64,000 nucleotides of DNA from CBDIHP01 sp965279195. Its GTDB lineage: Bacteria; Planctomycetota; Planctomycetia; Isosphaerales; Isosphaeraceae. Location: the NCBI GenBank assembly GCA_965279195.1, contig CBDIHP010000047.1, positions 310,001 to 374,000 on the forward strand, given 5' to 3'. The notes beneath the pieces are model-generated. The model ran no database searches and was not told where the DNA came from. It was given only the letters and a program-made list of their open reading frames with translations. The translations under genes were made by a program, and so were the position numbers. This document shows, in pieces, positions 33,163 through 42,400 of this stretch (the stretch's first letter is position 1; every line of letters begins with the position of its first letter).

Positions 33163-36100
33163 TCACCTCGCCGGCAGGGCGTCCAGGGCGGAGAGCGCGT
33201 CGGGCCCCCACGCGACGAGCTTTCCATCGGGGCCGATCAGAATGGGGTTGGGGAACAATTCCTGATCGATGGGCGCGATTGCGACCAACGGATGGAGAGC
33301 GGGGGTGGATTGGGTCCCCAGGATCGCCTGCGGCCAGGTTTGCCCCTTCTCCGCGATGTAGCGCCGGGTTGATGGAGAGTCGTCCGCCAGGATCAGGCTC
33401 ACGCACTCGACCCGGGGGTTCGCGCGCGATTTGCGTGCGGCGATGCCGATCGTCGAGAGGTGCAGGAGCGAGATCACGCGATCCGGATCCTCGAAGTTCG
33501 CGAACACATACTTGCCCCGGAGGTCCTCCGACCGGATGACCCGGCCGTCCGACACCTTCAACTCGAACGGGGGTACAGGGTCGCCCTTCTTCCGCTCGGC
33601 CTGCCGATGCAAGGGCACGGCGCCCAGGTCAATCACTCCTCCAGGATCCCCACCGGCCAGGGCGCCGACCCGGAACGCGCGGACGTCCCACAGGCCCGGC
33701 CCCTGTTTCCGTAATCGCTCCGCATCGTGTTCGTACCAGGCGAGGAGCCGGTAATCATCGGGAAGGACGTCGGGGATTTCAAACGAACCGTCCTCGGCAA
33801 GAGGAAGATCGTACCGTTGGAAGGCGTCCTGATAGGCGATGCCCTCCTGGGTCGATTTCCATGCTTCGTGCCAGACGCTGGCCTCCTGAACTGAGTCCCG
33901 CGAAGAGTTGAGGTAGAATTTGGTCGGATAGGGGACTTCCAGGCGGTTGGACTGGATCGAGATGCGGCCGGATAGCGCGACCTTTGTGCCCGACGGCTTA
34001 TCGCCGGGGAACGTCACGCGCCCCCGGATCGTCCGCCCCTTGCCGCCGAAGACGACCTGCGTGGTCTGCCCCGATCGGGCCTCGACCCGCTGCCGACGGT
34101 AAGTGACCGGGGTCCCGGGCACGAAAGGCTGCTCCGTGCTGCTGAGTTCCATCTCCCTCGATGGCACGATTTTCTCGAACACGAATCGGCCGCTCTCGTC
34201 GGTCTTGACATACGTGTTGATCTGTAACAAGTCCTCGGGCGCGTCCGCGACGAGTCTCCCGTAAAGCGAGACGCTGCGGTTGGCCAGGGGCACACGCTCG
34301 ATCCACGCACGGCCCTCGATCCTGGCGTAGGGCTTCAAGGTGACCCGGCGGGCGGCTTCGAGATCGGCGCGGGGCAGGAAGGCATAGCCGGAGTCGCCCA
34401 TCACGGCGATCCAGGAGCCGCCTCGCGGGATGGTGAACTCCCCTTTGGCATCCGCCCGATAGGCCCGCACCGGCACCTGGCCGGCAAGCGTGATCCGGCT
34501 CCCGTCGAGCAAATAGCGATTGTCGGACATGAGCCCGAACGCCACCGCTTTTCTCGCCGGTCGGCCATCGGGATCGACCGCGACCGCTTTGACCGGCTCG
34601 CCTGCGATGGGTTCGAGCTTCACCTCGTAGCCGGCGATGACCTTCTCGCTGGTGCGGAAGACCCGGGAGAGGAACGGCTCGTAGCCGTCGGCCTTGATGC
34701 GGAGGCGGTAGGCTTCGGCATCGGCGGGGATGTCGAGGCCGATGAAGGGGAGGTTCCGTGGAATGGCGGCGTCCGCGGCGACCCATTTGGCCACCGCGCC
34801 GGTTTCGGGGTCGGCGACGCCGTATTCGAGTCTGGCGATTTTGATGAACGCATTCGTTCGCGCGTCGTAGATCGTCCCCTGGATGCTCAGCGAGCGGGAC
34901 AGGTGGAAGGGCTCCTCGTCGCCGTCGGCGGCGATGTTGCGGCGCCCGAGCGGGGAGAAGCCGGGGGCGTCGATCCGGAGGCCGATGCCGCCCTTCGGGG
35001 CGCCATCCCAGCGGAATCGGCCCTCGTCGTCCGTGTAGAACTCGACCTTGTGGTAGGGGATGTCGCCCAGGCTCAAATAGTGAACATGGGCCCCAGCGAC
35101 GGGCTTGCCGGACGGGTCGACGACCCGCCCCTTGAGGACGTGGCCGGGGGCGAGGTGGACCTGGAGGTCGGGGGTCGCGCGGTCGACCGAGATCGACTTG
35201 GTGAACGGCGTGAAACCCTTGGCGATGATCCAGACGTGCCAGGTGCCGGGCTGGACCTGGCCGAGCCGGAATCGGCCGTCGACGTCGGTCTTGACGCGGT
35301 CGACGTCGAACTGGGTGTAGTGCATGCCGGGCATGGGCGAGCCGAAGACGTCGGCCCCGGCGACGGGTCGGCCCTGGTCGTCGGTGACGCGGCCCTCGAT
35401 GGGCGTGCCCTTCTGCAGGGTGACCACGCAGCGGCCCGCGCGGAGGTCGGCGAGTGGGGCGTTGACCCGGGGCCGGCCGGAGGTGCCGACCCTCGCGAAA
35501 TCGGGGTGGATCACCCGGAGCTTCAGCGTTTCTTGCTCGGGCTCGGGTGCGCTCGTGGTCTGCCAGCGGCCGTCGGGCCCGGTGACGGCGCGGAGGTCCC
35601 AGAAAAACTCATGTGTGTCTTTCCGTTTGTAGTCATAAGCACCCACAAGGACAGTCGCCCCCGGGATCGGCCGGCCGGATTCGTCCTGCACCAGGCCGCC
35701 GAGGGTCTCGCCGGGGTGCAGCTTGACGGTGAGGTCGTCGGGGACATCCGTGCCGAAGAGGTCGTGGCGCTGCAAGGCGTGGCCGGGGGCGGAGACGTCG
35801 AGGAAGGTCAGACGATCGGCGGAGTTGGGGGAATGCGGGATCCGGAGGAGGCCCCGGTCATCGCCGGTGCGCCAGTCGCCGTCGGTGCCGATCCAGACGC
35901 GGGCCTCGGGGCGGGCGAGGGGCTGACCGGTCTCGGCCGAGACGACGCGGACGGTGAGGGTCCGGGCGCCGGACTTCGGATCGACGGATTTTTGCGCGGG
36001 CGGATCGTCCAGCGTCGGTCGGGCCTCGACTCGGGCGAGTTGCAGGGGGCCGAGGAGGGCGGCGAGGGGGAGGGCGAGGAGGAGGACCGACAGCCGCGCG

Positions 36101-37107
36101 GGGAGGGACGGGGCGGCGGAGGGGGTGCCGGGGGTGCGGGCGATGCGGACGAGTCGCGAGCGGAGCCGCGAGGGGCGGGCCATCGCCAGGCCGAGGCTGG
36201 GGGTGGGGATCCGCGAGTTCAGGCGGGCGGCGACGACGGCGAGCAGGGCGTCAGCGTAGGGGGCCGGGCCGCCGAGGGCGTGGACGCAGTAGGCGTCGCA
36301 GGCCCGCTCGCGGGACTCGGACAGCGACCGGGCGAGCAGCCAGGCCAGGGGGTGCGGCCAGCAGGCGGCGAGCGTGAGACGCAGGAACAGGTTCCAGGGG
36401 TAGTCATGTCGTCGGATGTGCGCCAGTTCGTGCAAGAGCACCGCGCGGGCGGTCGCAGCATCGGCATCGACCAGGTGCGGCGGCAGCAAAATCGCCGGGC
36501 GGAGCCAGCCGATGACCACCGGGATGCCGATGCGTTCGGACCACAGCAGTTGAACATCGCTGCGATTGCAGTTGAGTTCACCGAGGGAGTCGGACCAGGT
36601 CGAGTTGAGCACCGGGGTTGCGCGCCGGACCAGCCGGGAGACGGCCAGGAGCGAGACCGCCAGGCGGATGAGGAGCAGGGCGGAGACGGCGCCGTACGCC
36701 AACGCGGCAAGAACGAAGGGATCCCACGGCTCGGCGGGCGGGGACGGTTCGGGCTCGGCGACGGGGAAGGGAGGTGGTTCGACTGGCAGGGTCGGCATCA
36801 AGGCGGGCAGGGCCGCCGGCGAGTTGAAGGCTGGGAGCGCCGCGACGGGTTCCGGCTCGACATCGACGATGGCCGGCGCCTGGATGGGTTCTAACCGTTC
36901 CGCGGGGAGGCAGCGGACGGTGAGCGTGGGCACGCCGACGAGCGCCAGGGGCAAGAGCCAGAGGCCGACGAGCGTGGCGTAGCCGGCCGATGCGGCGAGC
37001 GCGGGCCGGCGCCGCGAGAGCAGCGAGACGGCCAGCAGGCCGAGGGCGAGCAGGAGGGTGAGCTTGAGGGCGAGGTCGGCGAGCAGGTCCGGACGGGGGG
37101 TGGTCAT
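33163..37107 (-). CDS. BlaR1/M56 peptidase fused to carboxypeptidase-like repeats and a thioredoxin-like end
   Basis: 1314 residues, over twice a BlaR1. Four N-terminal membrane helices surround a M56 metalloprotease: HELAH (~226-230) and SRERACDAY. Residues ~380-1130 are about eight beta-rich carboxypeptidase-regulatory/CNA-B-like repeats (GTPIEGRVTDDQGRPVAGAD, GHVLKGRVVDPSGKPVAGAH). The last ~170 residues resemble a redoxin/TlpA domain (GDPVPPFELKVSDGRVIRSE, LRGKYVFANF) but have FANFEDPDR where CxxC should be. BlaR1 proteins sense a ligand and cleave BlaI; the repeats may be an external sensor. The 4-base overlap with blaI couples them. Confidence 0.9.
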   Translation of the reverse strand: MTTPRPDLLADLALKLTLLLALGLLAVSLLSRRRPALAASAGYATLVGLWLLPLALVGVPTLTVRCLPAERLEPIQAPAIVDVEPEPVAALPAFNSPAALPALMPTLPVEPPPFPVAEPEPSPPAEPWDPFVLAALAYGAVSALLLIRLAVSLLAVSRLVRRATPVLNSTWSDSLGELNCNRSDVQLLWSERIGIPVVIGWLRPAILLPPHLVDADAATARAVLLHELAHIRRHDYPWNLFLRLTLAACWPHPLAWLLARSLSESRERACDAYCVHALGGPAPYADALLAVVAARLNSRIPTPSLGLAMARPSRLRSRLVRIARTPGTPSAAPSLPARLSVLLLALPLAALLGPLQLARVEARPTLDDPPAQKSVDPKSGARTLTVRVVSAETGQPLARPEARVWIGTDGDWRTGDDRGLLRIPHSPNSADRLTFLDVSAPGHALQRHDLFGTDVPDDLTVKLHPGETLGGLVQDESGRPIPGATVLVGAYDYKRKDTHEFFWDLRAVTGPDGRWQTTSAPEPEQETLKLRVIHPDFARVGTSGRPRVNAPLADLRAGRCVVTLQKGTPIEGRVTDDQGRPVAGADVFGSPMPGMHYTQFDVDRVKTDVDGRFRLGQVQPGTWHVWIIAKGFTPFTKSISVDRATPDLQVHLAPGHVLKGRVVDPSGKPVAGAHVHYLSLGDIPYHKVEFYTDDEGRFRWDGAPKGGIGLRIDAPGFSPLGRRNIAADGDEEPFHLSRSLSIQGTIYDARTNAFIKIARLEYGVADPETGAVAKWVAADAAIPRNLPFIGLDIPADAEAYRLRIKADGYEPFLSRVFRTSEKVIAGYEVKLEPIAGEPVKAVAVDPDGRPARKAVAFGLMSDNRYLLDGSRITLAGQVPVRAYRADAKGEFTIPRGGSWIAVMGDSGYAFLPRADLEAARRVTLKPYARIEGRAWIERVPLANRSVSLYGRLVADAPEDLLQINTYVKTDESGRFVFEKIVPSREMELSSTEQPFVPGTPVTYRRQRVEARSGQTTQVVFGGKGRTIRGRVTFPGDKPSGTKVALSGRISIQSNRLEVPYPTKFYLNSSRDSVQEASVWHEAWKSTQEGIAYQDAFQRYDLPLAEDGSFEIPDVLPDDYRLLAWYEHDAERLRKQGPGLWDVRAFRVGALAGGDPGGVIDLGAVPLHRQAERKKGDPVPPFELKVSDGRVIRSEDLRGKYVFANFEDPDRVISLLHLSTIGIAARKSRANPRVECVSLILADDSPSTRRYIAEKGQTWPQAILGTQSTPALHPLVAIAPIDQELFPNPILIGPDGKLVAWGPDALSALDALPAR

Positions 37108-37508
37108 CGGGCGCCTCCCTTCTTGTTCCGAGATGTCTTCACATGGTTGGCATTCGCTTGCTTGAGTTCTTCGAGCTGGTCGGGGGTGAGGTATTCCTCC
37201 TCGAGCAGCCGGAGCACGAGGTCCTCGGCCGAGCCGGCGAAGAGGCGGCCGAGGAGCCCCTGCAACGCCTGCTTCTGGGCCTTCCGCCGCTCGACGGCGG
37301 CCCGGTAAACATAGGCCTTCCCGCGCGTCTCGTGCTGCAAGTATCCCTTGGTCACCAGCACGCGCAGGAGGGTCCGCACGGAGGAGTCGTGGGGGTCGTC
37401 GGGCAACCCCTCGCGGACCTGCTCGGCCGTCGCCTCGCCGAGCCGCCAGACCACGTCCATGATCTGCGCCTCGCGCTCGGTGAGCCCTTCGGAGGGGGGT
37501 CGGGCCAT
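37104..37508 (-). CDS. BlaI/MecI-family repressor
   Basis: 134 residues. A winged helix (LTEREAQIMDVVWRLGEATA, EQVREGL, SSVRTLLRVLVTKGYL, ETRGKAYVYRA) followed by the dimerisation region (LVLRLLEEEYLTPDQLEELK). BlaI repressors bind operators and are cleaved by the M56 partner. Start at 37508 has AGGAGAT 8 bases upstream. Its stop overlaps the M56 gene's ATG (37104-37107). No clear TACA/TGTA operator dyad was seen. Confidence 0.94.
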   Translation of the reverse strand: MARPPSEGLTEREAQIMDVVWRLGEATAEQVREGLPDDPHDSSVRTLLRVLVTKGYLQHETRGKAYVYRAAVERRKAQKQALQGLLGRLFAGSAEDLVLRLLEEEYLTPDQLEELKQANANHVKTSRNKKGGAR

Positions 37509-37611
37509 CGGGGGGATCTCCTGTCCTGTGAATTGATTAACGGACAGGGGCAGCGTAGCACGCGGGACCGCGGGGCGGCAAGGGTCTGTTAGGAAATTCA
37601 CGGGAACGCCC

Positions 37612-37727
37612 CGGAATGCGGGAGCTTGCTCCCGAGAGGGGCGTCGCGTCGAGGGCGTGCGCTGCGAGACTCGGACGCGGAGCAAGCCCCGCGAGAACAG
37701 GGCGGAAGCGAGCTTCCGCGCTCCGGG
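37612..37727. repeat. GGAGTGCG-family palindromes
   Basis: Palindromes GGGAGCTTGCTCCCG and GGAAGCGAGCTTCCG with a GGAGCAAGCCCCGCGAGAACA centre related to those near the RAYT gene. It separates the blaI operon from the desaturase operon. Confidence 0.7.
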
Positions 37728-38912
37728 TTACTTGTTCACTCTCGACGGTGTCTGCTTCGGAGCCGATGCTGTGTGAGCCGTATGATATCGATACTTCTTC
37801 GTGGGAATCGGGGTGACGATCGGCCTCGGCGCGGGGTGGAGGTAGACGTCGCGGAAGAAGTCGCCCAGGGTCACGCGGTGGAGGGATTCGGCCGATTCGC
37901 GGGCCGAAAGCTCGGCGCGGAAGGCGGGGAGCTGGTACCAGTGCAGGCCGGGCCGGATGTGGTGTTCGAGGTGGTGGTCGTAGTGCAGGACCCAGCGGCT
38001 GAGCCAGGCGGGCAGGACGAGCTGCCAGGTGTCGTGGCCGCGTCCCGCGGGGAGGTCGAGGTGCTCGGAGACGATCCGGACGTTCTGGAGCAGGATCACA
38101 ACAAGAAGGGGGTATGCGATCACCCGTTCGCGGATGGCGTGCGGCACGAACAGGAAGAACCCGGCCAGGGCGAGCGTCATGCCGGCCATTTCGAGGAGGT
38201 AGCGGGCCAGGGCCCGGCCGCGGAGGTGGGTCCAGGCGTAATGGTGGATCAGGCCCACATAGACAATCGATCCAAATACGAGCATTTTTCTCTGATTCAA
38301 CGGCGTATTCGGATCGTCGGCCCGGTTGGTGGACTGGTGGTGCTTGAGGTGGAAGGCGCGATAGGCCGAGAGGGGCGTGGCGAGGATCCAGCCGGCGAGG
38401 TTGCCGAGGAGTTCGTTGATCCAGGCCCGGCGGGCGAGGAGCCCGTGGGCGGCCTCGTGGACCAGGCCGGTGAGCACGAACAGGCTGAGGCCGCTGAGGG
38501 CGATCAGGGCGGGCCAGAGGGGCTTCATGACCCGCATGGGGAGGAACAGGAACGCCAGGCCGGCGATGGTGACGTGGGCGACCATCGCGCGTCGGGACCG
38601 GACGAGGGCGGGGTCGTCGCCCGGCCAGGCGAGCCCGGCGGTGCAGGCGGCCAGGAGGCCGCAGAGGCCGCCCCAGTAGGGCCGGGCCTCGATCGCCGCA
38701 AGCTCCAGCGCCGCCAGGGCCAGCGTCGCGGCCCCGGCCATCGCGGCGAGGGCGGGGAAGGTCCAGCGGATGCGGTTGCAGTCGGCCTCGTGCCTCACGG
38801 TGCGCCTCGCTTCCTGCGGGTCGTGGGGGACCATTCCCAGGAGATCGGCAGCAGGACCGGAAAAATCCAGGGAATCGGGCCGACCGGGCGACGAGGAGGC
38901 ACGGGACGGCAT
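37728..38912 (-). CDS. Membrane fatty acid desaturase/hydroxylase-like protein
   Basis: 394 residues. About six membrane helices and three His boxes of the integral-membrane di-iron desaturase superfamily: HEAAHG, HLKHHQ and HYDHHLEHH. The substrate could be acyl chains, sterol or carotenoid-like lipids; no specific residue tells which. ATG at 38912 follows the stop of the DUF1569 gene by 10 bases, so they are one operon. An in-frame ATG at 38834 is an alternative start that would remove a Pro/Ser-rich leader. Confidence 0.9.
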   Translation of the reverse strand: MPSRASSSPGRPDSLDFSGPAADLLGMVPHDPQEARRTVRHEADCNRIRWTFPALAAMAGAATLALAALELAAIEARPYWGGLCGLLAACTAGLAWPGDDPALVRSRRAMVAHVTIAGLAFLFLPMRVMKPLWPALIALSGLSLFVLTGLVHEAAHGLLARRAWINELLGNLAGWILATPLSAYRAFHLKHHQSTNRADDPNTPLNQRKMLVFGSIVYVGLIHHYAWTHLRGRALARYLLEMAGMTLALAGFFLFVPHAIRERVIAYPLLVVILLQNVRIVSEHLDLPAGRGHDTWQLVLPAWLSRWVLHYDHHLEHHIRPGLHWYQLPAFRAELSARESAESLHRVTLGDFFRDVYLHPAPRPIVTPIPTKKYRYHTAHTASAPKQTPSRVNK

Positions 38913-38922
38913 CAACGGGCTT

Positions 38923-39381
38923 TCATGCCTTGGGTTCGAGGAACCCCAGGTGGAGCGCGGCGTGGATGCACTGGAGGCGGGTGAGGTCGGCGCCGGAGAT
39001 GCGGTCGAAGAAGGGGTGGTCGATCTCGCCGGGGACGTCGCGCAGGAATTTGTTCACGGCGTCGCGGTAGGCGGCGACCTCGGCGCGGTCGTCGAGGGGG
39101 TCGTCGGGGGCGGGCATGAAGTCCCTGGGGCCTTTCATGCCGCTGGGCATGGCGCCTTTCTTGATGATGCGTTTGAGCATGGGCCCGGCGAGGATCTTGC
39201 GGAGGATCCAGGGGGCCTTCTTCTGGGGCTGGAGGGTTTTGTCCAGGGCGATCGACATGTGGCGGCACGCCTGGCCGAGCGACCACTTGCCCCGGGGTGT
39301 GTAGCCCGAGGCGAGCAGGCGCTCGGCCTCGTCCGCCGACTGGCCGAGCGTGTCGAAAGAGAGGGTGCGGGGCGCGGGCAT
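38923..39381 (-). CDS. DUF1569 protein
   Basis: 152 residues, with the DUF1569 pattern WSLGQACRHMSIALDKTLQ, DFMPAPDDPL, HPFFDRIS and LQCIHAALHLGF. The family has a DinB-like four-helix fold and no assigned function. It precedes the desaturase gene in the same operon. Confidence 0.9.
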   Translation of the reverse strand: MPAPRTLSFDTLGQSADEAERLLASGYTPRGKWSLGQACRHMSIALDKTLQPQKKAPWILRKILAGPMLKRIIKKGAMPSGMKGPRDFMPAPDDPLDDRAEVAAYRDAVNKFLRDVPGEIDHPFFDRISGADLTRLQCIHAALHLGFLEPKA

Positions 39382-39418
39382 CGTCGCCGACTTTCAAAAA
39401 AGTGCAGGGATGAAATGA

Positions 39419-42400
39419 TCAACGCCGCTTGCGGGTGAGGGACAGCAGGCCGGCGCCGGCCCTGGAGATGGTGGCGACGGCGTCGCCGCCGGGCTTGCCG
39501 TCGCGGTTGCCGTCGAGGGCCTGCTTGAAGGGGTCCAGGACGCCGGACGACTTGACGACGAGCTGCAGGGGCGTCGTCAGTTTGGTCGATTGCACGCCGA
39601 GGGTGACGGTCCGGGCGGTGGGGTTGTAGCTGGCGGAGCTGATGGTGACGCCGGAGTCGTCGGCGGTGCCGAGGACCTTGTCGCGGCCGGGCCCGCGGAG
39701 GGCGTAGTTGGCGATCGTGCTGGCGGCGTCGCCCTGGAGCGGCGCGGAGAAGGCCAGCTCGATGCCGGTGAGATTCTGGCCGGTGAACTTCGGCGTGACG
39801 CGGATGAGTTGCGGGGGCGGGGGGAGCTTGTCGTCATTCCTGATGACGATCGTCTGGGCCTTCTGGGCCCCGAGGGTGGCCCCTCCGCCGGGCTTGCCGA
39901 GGTCGAGCACGAAGGCCTCGTCGGGCTCGACGGCCGTGTCGTTGATGATCCTGATGCGGACGACGGCGCGGGTCTGGCCGTCGGCGAAGGTGACGGTGCC
40001 GGAGGCGGCGTTGTAGTCCTGGCCGGCGAGGGCGGTGCCGTTGGCGGTGGCGTAGGGGACGGCGACCGCGCCCACGTCGCCGCCGGCGCGGATCAGGGTC
40101 ACATTCACATATCCGCCGGCGACGTTCTCGGCCACGGCCTGCCGGGTCGCGTCGACCTGGATGACTCCGGAGAGGTCGTTGTCGACGATGTAGCCGATGG
40201 CCGCGCCCTGGCCGGCCGCGATGACGGCGTTGGTGGGGGCGCTCAGGGTGACGGCGAACGCCTCCAGGGGCTCGATCCGGCGGTCGCCGACCACGGGCAC
40301 GGCGAACGTCGCGGCCCTCTGGCCGGGGGCGAAGGTGACGGTGGTCGACCTGGCGACGTAATCCTCGCCCGCCAGGGCGGAGCCGTTGGAGGTGGCGACC
40401 TTGACGGTGACCGGCAGCTCGCTCGGCGAGGAGAGTGTGAGCGTGAAGACTTCATCACTCGTGCCCGAGTTCCCCTCGGTCACGCGGTTCCCGGCGATGG
40501 CGACCTTGATCTCGGGGTCGTTGTCGACGATGGTCGCGGCCCCCTGCGACTGCGCGGCCAGGGTGGCGTTGACGGGGGAGGAGAGGGCGACGGTGAAGGC
40601 CTCGTTCCCCTCGTGGACCCGGTCGCCGATGACGGCCACGTCGAAGAACCTGGTCGTCTCGCCGGGCTGGAAGACGAGGTCGGCGGAGGCCGCGAGGTAG
40701 TCGCTGCCGGCGGCGGCGGTGCCGTCGGCGGTGGCGACGTGGACGGTGATCGGGAACGCGCTCTGGGCCGAGAGGGCGACCATGAACCGCGCGGGGGCGT
40801 TGGTGCCGGTGTCGGGCTCGACGACCTGGGCCGCGTTCAGGATGGAGATCGAGGGGGAGGGGTCGTCGTCGGCGATGGCCCCCGATCCGACAGCTTTATC
40901 GATGGATGCGTTGATCGGATCAACCAGGACCACGGCGAACGCCTCGTTAAGCTCCTGGATGTTGTCGCCGAGGACGGCGACCGTGACGGTGCGGGTGAGT
41001 GAGCCCGGGGCGAAGGTGAGGGTACCGCTGGCGAAGTCGTAGTCGAGGCCCGAGGCGGCGGAGCGGTCGAGGGTGGCGTAGCCGACGGAGACCTCGCGCC
41101 CGCTGGGGGCGGAGAGGGTGACGGTGAAGGTGGCGAGGACCTTCGAGCCGGTCCCCTCGCGGACGGTGACGTCGTCGATCGACAGGGTCGGCGTGGGGTC
41201 GTCGTCGGCGATGATGAGGGTCGGGGCGGAGGCCGGCAGGGCGAGGCCGACGGCCCCCGAGAGGTTGAGCTTGACGGTCTCGTCGGCCTCGTCGAGCGTG
41301 TCGGGCAGCAGGGTGACGGCGACGGTCTTCGAGGTCTCGCCGGGTGCGAAGGTGACGGTGCCGGAGGCGGCGAGGTAGTCGGCGCCCGCGGTGGCGTTGC
41401 CGCCGCCGGTGGCGTACTGGAAGGAGGTGGTCCGGCCGCTGGCGGCGGAGAGGTTGAAGGTGAAGAGGGCGGTGGCGGTGCCGGAATCCCCCTCGGTGAC
41501 GCGGACGTCGGCGACGCTGACGCTGGGGGCGGGGTCGTTGTCGACGATGGTCAGGGTGCCGGAGCTGCCCGCGCCCAGGGAGGTCCCCCCGGTGGGGTTG
41601 GATAGGGCGATCGAGATGGTTTCATCCCCCTCGCTGACGTCGTCGGGGAGGATCTCGATGAGGACGCTGGCGAAGGTGTCGCCGTCGCCGAAGGTGAGGG
41701 TGCCGGTGGTGGCGGAGGCGTTGTAGTCGGCCCCCGGGGTGGCGGTGCCGGGGGTGATGGCGTAGGTGACGGTGGCCGGCCCCTTGGATCCCCCCACGCG
41801 CTGGACGCCCACGGCGACGAAGCCGGCGGCCTCGACGGTGGTCAAGGCGGGGTTGACGAGCGAGAACGCGCCCGGGCGGTCGTCGACCTGGGTGGAGAAG
41901 GTGGCCGTGTTGTTGGAGTTGTCGGAGTCGAGGAACGAGCCGGTGACGGCGGCGGTGGCGGTGTTGACGCCGAGGTTCCCGGGGGTCACCCTGATGACGG
42001 CGAGGGAGGAGAGGAGTGCGTTGATGGTGGCGAAATTGAATGTGAGGACGTTGTTGCTGAGGGTGTAATTCGCGGGCGAGGCGGAGACGAGCGTGGCGCC
42101 GGCGGGGATGGCGAAGGTGAGGGCGACGTCCTTCGCCTGGCCGGGGCCGTTGTTGCGGACGGTGGCGCTGTAGGTGACCGAGCCGCCGATGGTGATCGTC
42201 TGGTCGCCGGCGATGGCGACGGAGACGTCGGTGGTGGGTGCGGGGGTGCTGACGAAATTCCTGGCGAACTCGGAGGTCATGCCGCCCCCGGCGAACCCGG
42301 TGGGGGCGGTGGCGGTGGCGGTGATCTTGTCGCCGGCGTTGACGGCGGCGGCGAAGGTCCTGGTGAAGGTCGCGTTGCCGGCCGAGTCGGTGGTGAGGGA

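Noticed and set aside
34903..36894. 663-residue plus-strand frame
   Set aside because: Antisense to the BlaR1-like gene; no signal, no domain.
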